From: Blasia pusilla
Lineage: Eukaryota > Marchantiophyta > Marchantiopsida > Blasiales
DNA length: 64,000 nt
Assembly: GCA_050084515.1 (NCBI GenBank)
Contig: CM114274.1
Coordinates: forward strand, 10,292,001-10,356,000
Reading direction: 5' to 3'
Part shown: piece after piece, positions 24,830 through 35,779 of the stretch
How positions within the stretch are numbered: the first letter of the stretch is position 1
How the letters are laid out: each line of letters opens with the position of its first letter
Program-made: the position numbers and the translations under genes
Notes under the pieces: model-generated
The model's input: only the letters and a program-made list of their open reading frames with translations
Told to the model about the DNA's origin: nothing
Database searches by the model: none

Positions 24830-27800
24830 AAGTAGCCTCTACTCAAGTGAACAGCTCCATCGTGTATCGAGGTCTGCAGAATTGAGGTTCAAGCAGGTAT
24901 GGTTGAGACAATCTGCGTCATCACACCTTTCTTACAGTAAGATGCATGACCGAATATGTTTACTGCAGGAAGATATAGAAGCCCTGAGTGATATAGTTAA
25001 GGAACTTCCTATAAACCAAGAAACTGCTCGAGGTGGGATTTAGAGATCCTACCTGTACATATTGATGATTACTTCTTCAATCGCTTGTAGCCAGTGATCC
25101 TGTGTACCTGATGAAAAGATTGGTGGAAGTTTACATATTGCAAATGGATGTGCGCAACTCATTGAGACGAGAGAAAGAAAATCCAGCTATTAATCTGAAA
25201 GTCTTTCTTTGGTGCAGGTTAGCATTCACGATGTAAGTTGGCTTCTTGATGAATCATTCCTCTGTACCACTGCTGTCTTCCCGTCATAGCTATTAGCCAT
25301 TGTCCGAGTGGGGCGCAATCTGTTTTCTTTGAATAGAACAAGGCTGCTAACAGGTGACATCCGCCTAGGTGGATGTGAACGAGCCCTTGTAAGATTGTCC
25401 TTGTAACCAGCTGTTAGAAATCGTCTCTGTTATTAGGAATTCTCACATACCATTATCAGTATCTGCATAGAACTTTTTCATTGTCACTTCCACTGATTCG
25501 GTTCAATAAATGTTTTGCAGTCGGCTCACGACATCTGTTCTTTGTAATATGAGATTCATGAGCTATATATTTTGGTGAATTCTTATTTGAAATCACAGTT
25601 CATTCCATTTCAGTATAGATAGTCTGTTTCGGAAAGTAATCTTGTTTCAGTCTTAGTCAGGGATGCTCAGCTCCCATTGGGAGATCGTTCCAGATTGTGT
25701 ACTACTCTATTTCTACCTTCCCCTACCTTCCCTGGTCGGGACCGCCGTAAAGGAAAGGAGAGAGGGAGACCCCGAGAGAGACCGCGCCAGTGCATCCGGG
25801 GCCCCTTCACGTGTAAGTCGTAGAAATTTCAACCAACCGCATTTGCTCTGTGGAGAGGTGGAATATCGTGTGAAGACTGGTATCTACATTATTAGTTGCG
25901 ATGGGTGGAGGATATTTCGAGCACTTTGGGTCTTTGTATCATTCAAATTATATATCTACTGGCTCATCGAGATATCTGTGTATGAAGAAATTGTGCACTC
26001 CATAAGAGCTCCACTAAAACGGAAACTCGTCTACATTGGTGTGATCCAAAACCTTCATTCATGAGTGAAACGGTCATGTCTAAGTTCATTCTCATGCGGG
26101 TAAATTCTCACTTCTGAAATGAAATCAAGAATTTTGCAAGGACCGGCTGCTACAATTCATGATTCAGAGTTGAGGCTAATTCATGAGGCTGTTCCAATGC
26201 ACATTTTTCCCACTTTACAACACCCCAGAATAAGATCCAAGTCCATGAAAATATCTGTATGGTAGATCTGCCACATCTCGAAGACTCTCCATCTTATCTT
26301 AATGTATTTTGTGTCTCTTGTCAATGTTGAAACTCCAATATTACAAGAAAATTTTATGGATACCATAGGAGTCCCATGCACATATCAAACCAACTCTAAT
26401 CTTAACAAAATGTGAAGTTACTAACTACAAAGGGATATTGCTTTTCAAGATGGATTTCACTTTTTAGAATGATAAGAGGACCCTAAAGATGGGCCATTTC
26501 CTTTTGTATTAGCACATACTTATGAGTCTACAAGTAGAGATTCTCATTACGGCCCCTACTAATAGGGGATATTTGCAACACTGAATACTAGTGGCAACAC
26601 CTCAGGTCGATATGCAGAAGGCCGGGAGGGTATCCAGGTGTCACCCCGACACATGGGACAGTGTGAATTGTTTGATCAGATTGACCAACGACAATAGTTT
26701 AGTTGGTGCGTTAATGTGTAATTAATGTGTAAAGACGTTTTACTGGAAATTTGACAGTATCTTACATCCGGACTCTCTATCCAACTTGGGCTCATGAATG
26801 ACGGTAGAATCAGTCTTGTTGTTGACGGCAAGATTAGACGCAACTACTCCACTCCGCGTGCGGGGTAATTTTGTTTCCAATTTCGTGTGGATGAATACGG
26901 AAAGAGGTGCACATCTTTTCCTTTTCTGTCTCTTCAGAACCGATGAGGGTCGATCCAACTCGAATTTGGCTCTAGCTTGGCACGTGTGTCTTAAACTATC
27001 GACGACAACATTCCTTTTTCAAACAAAAGCGATGGCGCACAGAGAATGTACATCATGAATAGCGTAGCGTATACATTTTTCTCCTCTCTGATTTTTCTCC
27101 ACTTCTCTTTGCTTTTCCTTTTTTTCACCTTTATGCTTGTCGATGTGAGTATGTTGCCACTCACTCATTCGTGTGCGTACAAATCTGACGAATACAATCC
27201 CTGTGGCACGATACTACACGTTAAGATTATGGCCACCCCATTGCTTTTGATTGGGGCGGACTCTTTTCTTCTTGTGCTGCTACCACCAATCCGGTGCTTT
27301 TCTTTCCTGCACGTACAGTGGTTTGCTTTGTCACTTCCTCTTTGTGTTATTGCATTGTTGCTTGCAATTTCGAGAAGAGGCTTATCTTTCTGCTCATCAA
27401 CCATTTCATGCTTGCGACTACAATAGACAGAAATCACAATTTAATTCAGCATCAAGTAGGCGCTCTATTCTACTCTATATACTTAAACTTCAACTAGGGA
27501 TTTCGTGTTTATCATCCCTATAAGATTTTCTTTGGGCGATGAGAATTTCACAGAAAAAAGTTACGTGAACATGATTTCTACAATAGTAAAATAGACTAAC
27601 AAAGCAATTGTTTGGGGACAAATGCAAGGTATATAATGCTTTTCCAACTTCCTATATGCACAACCAAGCTTTGATTCTTTCTTCCCATCTTCCAAAGCAA
27701 CAATTGAGTAGAATAAGCTAAATCTAAAATTTTAATCATAGTTCTTTCCATAGCCTACCATGCTACCTATCTTGTGAATATTTCACGAAAATATGATCCT

Positions 27801-29370
27801 ACCATGTGAAGGGAAATTTTAGTATTCACCATAAGCTATGCCCAAAAACAAGTAAATCCACTACTTAACCGGGAGGCTTATTCACAAAGTTACATATTTG
27901 GGTATTACAATGCTTGACAATTGGAGTACATTAAATTTTCTCTTCTATACAACTGTAGGCAAATTATGTCCTTAAAACAATCTGATGTGAGGTCGGTCCA
28001 AACCACGAAAATGATCCACAGCCTCAACTGGAGAAAGGCTTTCAATCCAGTGTGGCCCAGCCAAAGCTCCTGCACCTACTTTAGCGAAACCCTCGGAAGT
28101 TACGAAGAAAACAGTCAAGAACTAGAAACAGTGCTGGAACAAGAGGCCAGTCAGGATTCACAAATTGTATGTATGAAGTGAGAAGAGAGATTTGGAGACT
28201 AAAGAATCTACTCTGGTGAACACTCAGAGGTCGCGCGGCTGGGCAGAATGCCTAGCTAGAGCAGGCGCAAAGCCAGTATTCTGGTAAGAACGTCATATGA
28301 TCCATGGCTTGGAAGACCCATGCTCGTTAGAACACGCGCGATTTGCCTGACCTGTATGCGGACCGTAGTGCAAGGCTATGCTCGGCGGCCGAATTCCTCA
28401 AAACGATAGGATGATCATGGGTCGCCTCAGCCAAGAAACGTCAACTTGATAGCAGAAGCACAACTACGTGTACCATCAGCCCGCAGAGCTTGGAAATATT
28501 CGGTCGACTGTCACACGCACACCGCCACTTTCCACTTACGATCAGGAATTGTAGTCCCTCAATCAAGAAAACTAAAAAAAATTTCGGAATTTCATCGCTG
28601 TGAATGGCGCATGCTAAATTACAAACAAAGCTTCCTCCACCGCCGCGTACACGAATCCATGGACCGCGTAGGGTAATGTGTAGTGAAAGGGTAGAGACGA
28701 ATCACAATTTGGAAACAGGAAAGCTAACACATCACGTTCAGACGAGCCCCGGGACAGTCGCCTGGATGACCAATTTGTTGCGCAGTGCTATTCTACAAGA
28801 GAATATTATCAGCAAGCCATTGAACTCATTATCAAAAGTAGCCCTAAAATATTGTAATTCGATCGACGTTTATGATGTAAGGCCACTCGAAATCATACAC
28901 AATCATTGGAAACAGCCATATCAAGCACAGAATTCGTAGCAGCATTCATGATGCAGGTGTACACAGAAGCTGAGCCAGCGTTAGCTCTGGCCGACAGGTG
29001 CTATCTTCTATCCTTAGCAGAAGTCGCTTGGTCTCTTTGCAAGGGAAATATATAGTCCAAGAGATCATGAAGAGATCTATTAACAGCAATGCGAAAAAAT
29101 CGTGACGCATTTTCTGGCAACTGATCTCGCCATCTCCCTCTGTCTCTTCCATATTCATCACATTCATTCAACCGCTTTGCATCCCGAGGATTGGCGCTCG
29201 GTCTGTCCACTAAACCACTTCGGGAATGTAAAGCCCAGTTGCCGCATTGTATAGCCAATGACTATAAGAATACATAGCCAGCCTACCGCTGCGTGCAACA
29301 TCTCCAAAATTTCCGGGGCAGAGATGAAGCTCCGAGAGTTACTGGCGAAACGTAGCAATGGCTCCCTCGG
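24830..29370. other. Gene-poor interval after HBS1
   Basis: This holds the likely HBS1 3' UTR (to about 25600) and then unique-looking DNA. Short frames on both strands lack domain features or codon bias. A GC-rich patch at about 25720-25820 stands out from its surroundings but has no open frame that I recognise. Confidence 0.5.
25505..25510 (+). terminator. Candidate poly(A) signal for HBS1
   Basis: An AATAAA hexamer lies about 680 bases after the HBS1 stop, in non-coding sequence. Intron-like borders between 24890 and 24970 suggest a spliced 3' UTR is possible. This is weak evidence on its own. Confidence 0.25.
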
Positions 29371-29660
29371 GTGCAGTACTCGTGAGCACCAATTTAACTT
29401 TGGAAGTCTGGATTGAACCGGAATACATGAAGCACAGCCTGTGGCCAGCAGAAACAGCCGCTATTTCGACTACATACTGCGCATGAACAGCACTCTTCGC
29501 TCTCAGGGTTGCAGTACGCCTGGACAGCAATTTAACTTTTAAAGATTTAACGGGAAGACATGAAGCACTGCATGTGACCAGCGAAAACAGTTGCTATTTC
29601 GAGTCCATAGCGCCCATGGACACCAATTAAAATTTGAAGATCCAAAAACATCGATGAAAC
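29371..29660. repeat. Diverged tandem repeat, about 140-bp unit
   Basis: Two full units and a partial third are visible. GCAGTACTCGTGAGCACCAA (29371) and GCAGTACGCCTGGACAGCAA (29511) begin matching units that share CAATTTAACTTT, ACATGAAGCAC and GCTATTTCGA. A third CACCAATTAAAATTTGAAGA near 29614 starts a truncated unit. Confidence 0.75.
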
Positions 29661-31035
29661 TCCCACACTTGGTAAGTATTTGAAATATTCATATAAGAAA
29701 AAACTTGGTGGCGTTTAAACTGTTTTGTGCACGGGTACAAGGAGGAAAGTTTATCGCGATACTATGGGAGACTATAAAGAGAGTTTAGATAGAAGAATGT
29801 GTAGGGGGAGAGTTATATATCGATTCGTTAATAAATTTCGAGTGATTTATATGGGATTTGACCGTCCAAAATCATCATACTAGTAAGGTGCCCATCATCA
29901 TACTAAGGAATAGGGTATAATTTTGTTAGTGTATAATTTGTGAAGGGAAGGATTAATGATGTAATGCACAAATTCAAATTTTTTTATTGTTGCTTGTATA
30001 AGGAGATATATTTTTTTTACCTAGTTGTGTCAAACAGAGAGATGAGATGTTAGCAAATCAAGAAGGCACTCTCCCATAATAATGTAGATGTTGCCCGTGC
30101 CATGCATGTCTAGCATAGTTTCCTCAATAGAATGGCTTCTAAACAATTGTCGATGATATTTTTTTAAATTCTATTTAAAATTTTAAGATATATTTAATGC
30201 CAAAATTTAGGTGTAATTTCCACTCTTATAAATCTTAAAAGAGTAAGAAAATCACCTTTAGATAATATTCTTCTCCCCTAAAGAATTACATTCCTCCCTA
30301 AAAGTTCCAGCAAAAATCATTCTTCCCCTTCCACTCTTCCTACCAAAATCACATTCACTAAAAAAATTCGTAATTAATTTTATTTAATTAAATGATTTTC
30401 TTTGTCCATTAAAATTTATTTTCCTTTCCCAAAATATCACATGTGAATTAATAAGATTAATTTAAAAATAATCATATCATTAATTTAAAATTTAAAATAA
30501 AATTATTATTCTCTAAAATCTTAGAAGAATAAGAAAATTTCACTCTTTTAAGTAATTACAGTATTCCATTCAAATTTAAATGATATATCCCAATCCTCTA
30601 AATAATTTAAACCTTCCCTAAGATTTGATTTATTCCTTATCCATTAAAATTTTCCCTTTCCATCACATGTGAATTAAGACGCAAATTCTAATTTTTTTTA
30701 GTCCAAATTATTCCATTTTATTAATATTTATAACCCCCCATTATAATATTAAATAAACTATTAATACTTAATAAAATATTTTTCTATTTTATTATAATCC
30801 TCATGATTTTTTCTACTTGGAATATTTCTACCCATCTAGTGTGGTTTAAATAATAAAATTCAAAGAGGTTCACTACTTGAATGCCCCCTCCCTACCCCTA
30901 AAGCCTCACTACTTGAATACCCCTCCCCCCTCACGTGTCGGCTCTCCACGTGTCGTAAGGCTAAGACTTCAAAACGCCTACGTGTCATTACCCGAGGACG
31001 GGTTCTCAAACCCGGTCCTCTTTTAATAATATAGA
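29661..31035 (-). mobile_element. AT-rich DNA with a Helitron-like 5' terminus
   Basis: Read on the minus strand from 31035, the sequence starts TCTATATTATTAAAAGAGGA, which is very like the 5' ends of plant Helitrons, and it is preceded by A as expected for insertion between A and T. Just inside is a near-perfect hairpin (GAGGACGGGTT against AACCCGGTCCTC, about 30996-31022). The interior (29900-30850) is AT-rich and non-coding. I could not find a CTRR 3' end with its hairpin, so the left limit is only where AT-rich DNA begins. Confidence 0.3.
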
Positions 31036-31469
31036 TTATCATTCACATTCTAACTTGTAGACTTGGACAATGCTCTCGAAATGATGGAATAAATGTGCCA
31101 ATATAAGTGGATACGATGAGTTTCACAAATTATTGGAACCATAGATGGGTGCCATATAAAACTTAAATTCAAATGAGCTACAAAATATTTCCAAGAGCAT
31201 TAGAGGAATTGTCCCTCTAACCATTCACCGCTTCTCCTATATGTATGTGATATTGATATGAAGACATGACTTGACTCTACTCATGATGCTTCACATTTAT
31301 GGTAAGATACAGTGTTTCAATGCATTGAAGCGAAACAAATCCTTTCTGAACGGGACATCACTTCTCCACGTGAACGTGTAGAGCTTCAAGTAATTTTTCC
31401 CATAGTACTGGGGGATACCGCCTATCCTTTTTTGTAGAAAATTGCTAAAGAAGCATAATTGATGGGATA
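31036..31469. other. No recognisable gene
   Basis: Moderately AT-rich sequence between the possible Helitron terminus and the copia remnant. I see no open frame with domain features. Confidence 0.4.
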
Positions 31470-31745
31470 CAACTATACTCACACACCACCGCAGGAGAAT
31501 GAAATTTTGTAATGAGAGAATAAGTGGAGGCTAGTCTCCTTCTCAATTATATAGGATATGTATAAGAAACCCTAATTCTAATCCTAACCATAGTCTTGAG
31601 TTAGACTAATTGTGATAAACTAACCTTAGTTAAGATAATCGTACTTAACTAACTAACCCGGATTAAGCTTTCTTACTTCGTGTGAGTACCAGATGTAACA
31701 ATTTGGGTGTCCAATGAGCTTGACTATAACTCAGTCTCCAATACT
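31470..31745 (-). mobile_element. Copia LTR-like end
   Basis: On the minus strand the copia coding region is followed by a purine tract (GAGCTTGAGGGGGAGTATTG) at about 31742-31762. This is the polypurine tract that precedes the 3' LTR in plant copia elements. About 275 bp of LTR-like sequence follows it. The outer border is uncertain. Confidence 0.5.
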
Positions 31746-32495
31746 CCCCCTCAAGCTCATATCGATATCTCTAACACTTAAATCATTTCTAAACATCTCA
31801 AACTTATCTCTCGACAATACCTTTGTAAAGATATCAACAATTTGTTGATCTGTACCTATATACACAAGATCAATTTCTCATGCAAACACTTTCTCTTTGA
31901 TCCAATGGTAATGCACCTCAACATGCTTTGTTTGAGTATGAAACACATGATTATTAGCAAGCTTGATGCTACTAATATTGTTTGCATATATTACACTAGG
32001 TCCTAAGTTACTAATACTAATCTCAACAAGTAATCGATGAAGCCACACCGCCTCACATGCATTGGTCGGTCCTTTGTACTCAGCCTCTATTGGAGATAAA
32101 GCAACTGTAGGTTGCTTTTTTGAAGCACAACTTATAACTACGCTTCCCAAGATAAATGAATAACCAGATGTGGAGTATTTATCAAACACACTTCTTGCCC
32201 AATCAACATCTATGAATCCTTGTAATTGTAAACTTGAAGAAGGTTCAAATTGAAGCTCGAATTGAATAGAGAATTTTACATACCCCATAATCCCCCTCAC
32301 GACATCAAAGTGAGGTTTTCAATGTGCTTGCATAAATTGGCTCACTAGGCTAATTGCATAGCTCATGCCTGACTTCGTTATAGTTAGATAGATCAAACCT
32401 CCAACCATGCGCCTGTACATATTAGAATCTGTAAGCAACTCTCCTTCATTCACTCTTAGCTTTACACTATGGTCCAACAATACAGAGATTGGCTT
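31746..32495 (-). pseudogene. Ty1/copia pol remnant (end of RT plus RNase H)
   Basis: The minus strand reads YRRMVGGLIYLTITKSGMSY (end of reverse transcriptase), then the RNase H signature DVDWA, KYSTSGYSFILGSVVISCAS, KKQPTVALSPIEAEY and KHVEVHYHWIKEKVFA. It ends with the copia tail IDLVYIGTDQQIVDI and LSRDKFEMFRNDL. In-frame stops occur after FMQAH (Trp to stop) and after KEKVFA. Gag, protease, integrase and most of RT are missing. The RT part joins abruptly to gypsy LTR-like sequence at about 32495. Confidence 0.9.
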
Positions 32496-32499
32496 TGTC

Positions 32500-32605
32500 G
32501 TACGCATACACATCACTGTCACTAAACATACACATAAACATGCACGATCCCACGCTAACTCATGGCATCCAAATAACGAGACGAGAAGTACCAAAATATT
32601 TCCAA
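32500..32605 (-). repeat. Gypsy LTR-like direct repeat, copy a
   Basis: A 100-bp segment (minus strand TTTTGGTACTTCTCGTCTCG, then TTTGGATGCCATGAGTTAGC) is repeated at 34140-34262 in the same orientation. Once the solo LTR is removed, the two lie roughly 400 bp apart. They may mark LTR starts of the gypsy element. Confidence 0.65.
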
Positions 32606-32829
32606 TAAATCAGTGGAATCTCTCATCAACACCAACAAGATCTTACACCAAGCTCTTCATGGTATGCACTCTCTCTCATGTCAAACCAAATCCACTCTCC
32701 TAATGAGAGGCTTGGGTTACACACACAAGGCAAGGAGGACCATAGCTTCGCCGCCTCATGCCAAGAGGTTCAACAAAGAGAGAATGAGCTCTCAAGCTCT
32801 CTCTCTTGGAGGTATATCCCCTTCCCTCT

Positions 32830-34078
32830 TGTAATGTACAACTCAAGGAAAAGGATACTCTTTCAATCAAAAAGTATTAAGTTTGTTCCCAAGAGACCAT
32901 TGTTTCTTGAGTAAAGAGAAGTTTTATAAGAAATAACAAGAATAACTCCTTCTTCAATGATTTTACTGACTAACTACAACTACACCGTCTTTACAAGTAC
33001 AAAAGAATAAAAATATTTTCTTCCCTCTTGGAAAAGACTCTTCTCAAGTGCAGACGAAGACTCTTTCGAATCTTGAATAACAAAGCTCCAACGAAGACCT
33101 CAAAGAGATCTCAAGAATGGCGGCTCACCCTACTTTCAGAACTAAATCTGTCATGGCAGGTTACTCACTATCTAAGAGCTTTCCTACGCTCTTCTTGATT
33201 ATCTTCTGGAACTACAAGACTCAACTCTCATCTCTACTGTAGCCCAATAGGATCCACATTCAGTTTTGCACATCAGAAAGAATGAGAGAAGACTCTTCTT
33301 CTGCATCAAAGAGTGGAAAGAACTAGAAAGTATTACAAGCTTCAGAAAGTAAAAGACTCTTCAGCTTGGATCATCCCCACAGAACTCTTTACCCAACCCA
33401 CCAAAATGTTGGTAAACTCAAGATACACGAAACAGTATTGGGGAATTCAAGACACAAGGGAATGATCCCTTCTTCTACTAATTTACTCTTTAAATAGTCT
33501 TTTACAATCTGATTGATCTTCCTATTCTAATCTAGAATTCTAACTACTAATCCTAACCTACGAGTTGGTTTCCTTGGTGATTCATTTCCGCTCCCTCTTA
33601 ACCACTGCGCCACTCCATTTCCGGCTTCTAAAACTGCCCCGACGGTTCAATCTTCACATTCTTTGCGCTCTTTGCAATCTTTCTATTTGCTATCCTATCT
33701 TCGCAGTCCTATCTTCACACGAAGATTCTTTGATCTTCGTTCTTTGTTCACAGTCTTTGCTCTTTGGTCTTCATTTATAATTGCATGAAGACTCCTTTGG
33801 GACTTTGGCTGCAAAGAAGTTCTTTACAGGTCTTTGTTTAACAGTCTTTAGAGCCGTTTTCACTCCTCCAAGACACTTCCTTGATCTTCCAATCTCCTTG
33901 CCTTCTCAATGGAGTTTCACTAACGAGCCTTATCAAGTACTCTTCCAACTATTTCTCTTCTTCTATTCATATTTACAATCTTCTATGAAATCTTCAATCT
34001 TCCTTCCTAAAGACTTTTACCTATTTATGTACAAAAACCATCCAAAATACAAAATTCTCATGAGAGTGGGTTATTACA
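32830..34078 (+). mobile_element. Solo LTR A with CCTCT target duplication
   Basis: The segment begins TGTAATGTACAACTC and ends GGGTTATTACA (TG...CA) and is flanked by CCTCT at 32825-32829 and 34079-34083. It is homologous over most of its length to the inverted copy at 36076-37583 (shared: AAGTTTGTTCCCAAGAGA, TTATAAGAAATAACAAG). No internal retrotransposon genes are present, so it is a solo LTR or a small non-autonomous element of 1249 bp. Confidence 0.85.
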
Positions 34079-34262
34079 CCTCTCCCAAGCCCTCTCCACT
34101 AGATCTCGCCAATATATCCTAAAAGACGTGATAATTGTCGTGCGCATACACATCGCTATAGAACATACATCGCTGTCACCGAACATACACACAAATACAC
34201 ACAATTCCATGCTAACTCATGGCATCCAAACAACGAGACGAGAAGTACCAAAACATCTCCAA
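34079..34262 (-). repeat. Gypsy LTR-like direct repeat, copy b
   Basis: On the minus strand this follows a purine-rich tract (CAGCTAGGGGGACAATTGGA), a candidate polypurine tract, and starts TGTTTTGGTACTTCTCG. It continues, after removal of solo LTR A, into 32824-32606. It matches the 32500-32605 repeat. Confidence 0.6.
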
Positions 34263-34459
34263 TTGTCCCCCTAGCTGGTGGTTAGGTCCCTCTAACTCCA
34301 AATAGCCGTCTATCCCTATCTACCATGATATACATCTCTAGGATGCTAAGAGAAAAGAGGCCGGGTGCTCATGTGGCCCCATCATTAGTCGCCTTCTTGT
34401 CATCCATATCACAGACACAAGTCAGAATCTAAGACTACCTACTCTATGTACATCTGGGA

Positions 34460-34800
34460 CACATCCATCATCCCCGAGGAACCGTAGTGAGAGATGGCGT
34501 CAAACATGGGATATGCCATCCTCTTGAACATTCATCATAGAGTAGCATAGTGGTTGCACCAAGGGCGGAACCACAACATACATCGCAAGCCTGGAAGAAC
34601 TACTACTAAGCTCAGATCAACTATACCGTCAATATTAGGAAGGTGACATGGCGCACAGTCATGCAAATGGTCCTTCCAAACCATCCCATCGCATCCCTCT
34701 AATAAGAGAACACTAGATGGCAAAATCTCACGTACTCTCAAGATAGTGCGCCCTGAAATCACATCCAAAGTCGTGGGTGCCGTTTGTTGCAAGTAGACAT
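34460..34800 (-). pseudogene. Gypsy C-terminal region with PHD-finger remnant
   Basis: After integrase the minus strand reads APTTLDVISGRTILRVREIL and DHLHDCAPCHLPNIDG. It then reads a degraded GLRCM...ATL and YDECSRGWHIPCLTPSL, which has the DxCxRGWHxxCL shape of a PHD finger. One upstream zinc ligand pair is partly lost (CxxC has become CMLW). PHD fingers read histone tails, so in an integrating element this domain could guide insertion. That role is inferred. Confidence 0.55.
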
Positions 34801-34831
34801 ATTCTCCCCGATGGAACCTCCAAATAGTTGG

Positions 34832-35589
34832 TTAATAACCTCCTCCCCGAATAGTTGCATACCTCAACGTATCCCGATGCTGCATAATCGCCAAGTTCTC
34901 GAATGCCATGGACATCACACTCCGAAACAACTCAGCCCTTTGAGAACATGATTGCATCCATACATGAAGGTCATCAAGATTCAACACCTCACCAACATCG
35001 CGACGAATGGCCGTAGGTAAATCTGGCTCTTGGCCATAAAGTAGCAAGTATGGTGAGAAAGACGCTAAGGATTTCATGCTGAATCTGTATCTCATCGCCA
35101 ACCACGGCAACTGGAGGTCCCAATCTCCTAGATGACCTCTGTGCAAGCCATACTTGCGTAATCCTCTCTTCACCATGTGCACAACCTTCTCCACCAGTCC
35201 ATCCCCTCAAGATGATCTCGCGAAGTGGTGCAGTGGTCGATCAGCGCTTGATCACACAAGGCTTCAAACTCCCCACAAAACTCTGTACCGTGGTTTGTCA
35301 ACACCTCAACTGGTGCACTGTAATGACTCAATACTTGATCTAGGAAGGCATACGCTACTCCCTCACCCACTTTGTAAGGAAATGCAACCAACTCTATCCA
35401 CTTCGAGAAGTGCTTGACCATCACCAACACATAATGACTATGGCGCTCCGTCAAAGGTAAAGGTCCTGCAAAATCCAAACTCCATCTATAACCTAAACCC
35501 AACTCCTCGTGGGCATGATGCACCAAACGTGCTCTTTGTGAAGGATGAGGCACTACACGTACTCTACCACCCCCCCAAACTCGCAACAC
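34832..35589 (-). pseudogene. Ty3/gypsy integrase, deleted and frameshifted
   Basis: The minus strand reads VVPHPSQRARLVHHAHEELG (start of integrase). It then goes directly to LGYRWSLDFAGPLPLT and VMVKHFSKWIELV (first catalytic Asp) and TNHGTEFCGEF (second Asp region). A frameshift near 35200 precedes VHMVKRGLRKYG and SPYLLLYGQEPDLP. Most of the HHCC zinc-binding segment is deleted between EELG and LGYRW. It would have integrated the retrotransposon cDNA and is now inactive. Confidence 0.9.
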
Positions 35590-35779
35590 ATGTGTCCCCT
35601 CCCACCGGAACTGTCTAGCTCGCTGTAGGATCCAATCCCACTCCCATTGTGCTCACGACGTTGCCAGTACGTAGGTACTCATGGACTACTCCATCGTTGT
35701 GAATATCTCGGCCACCTATCGTCTCCTCACCGAGACGATAGGTATCCTAAGCTTAAAATCCATGTCAAGCTGTTTAGGT

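Noticed and set aside
25720-25830. GC-rich exon or CpG island of a second gene after HBS1
   Set aside because: No splice-consistent open frame with recognisable similarity; only a local rise in GC.
27046-27426. Membrane protein gene (hydrophobic 126-codon frame)
   Set aside because: The hydrophobic run comes from T-rich sequence, the opposite strand is also open, and no homology or splice context supports it.
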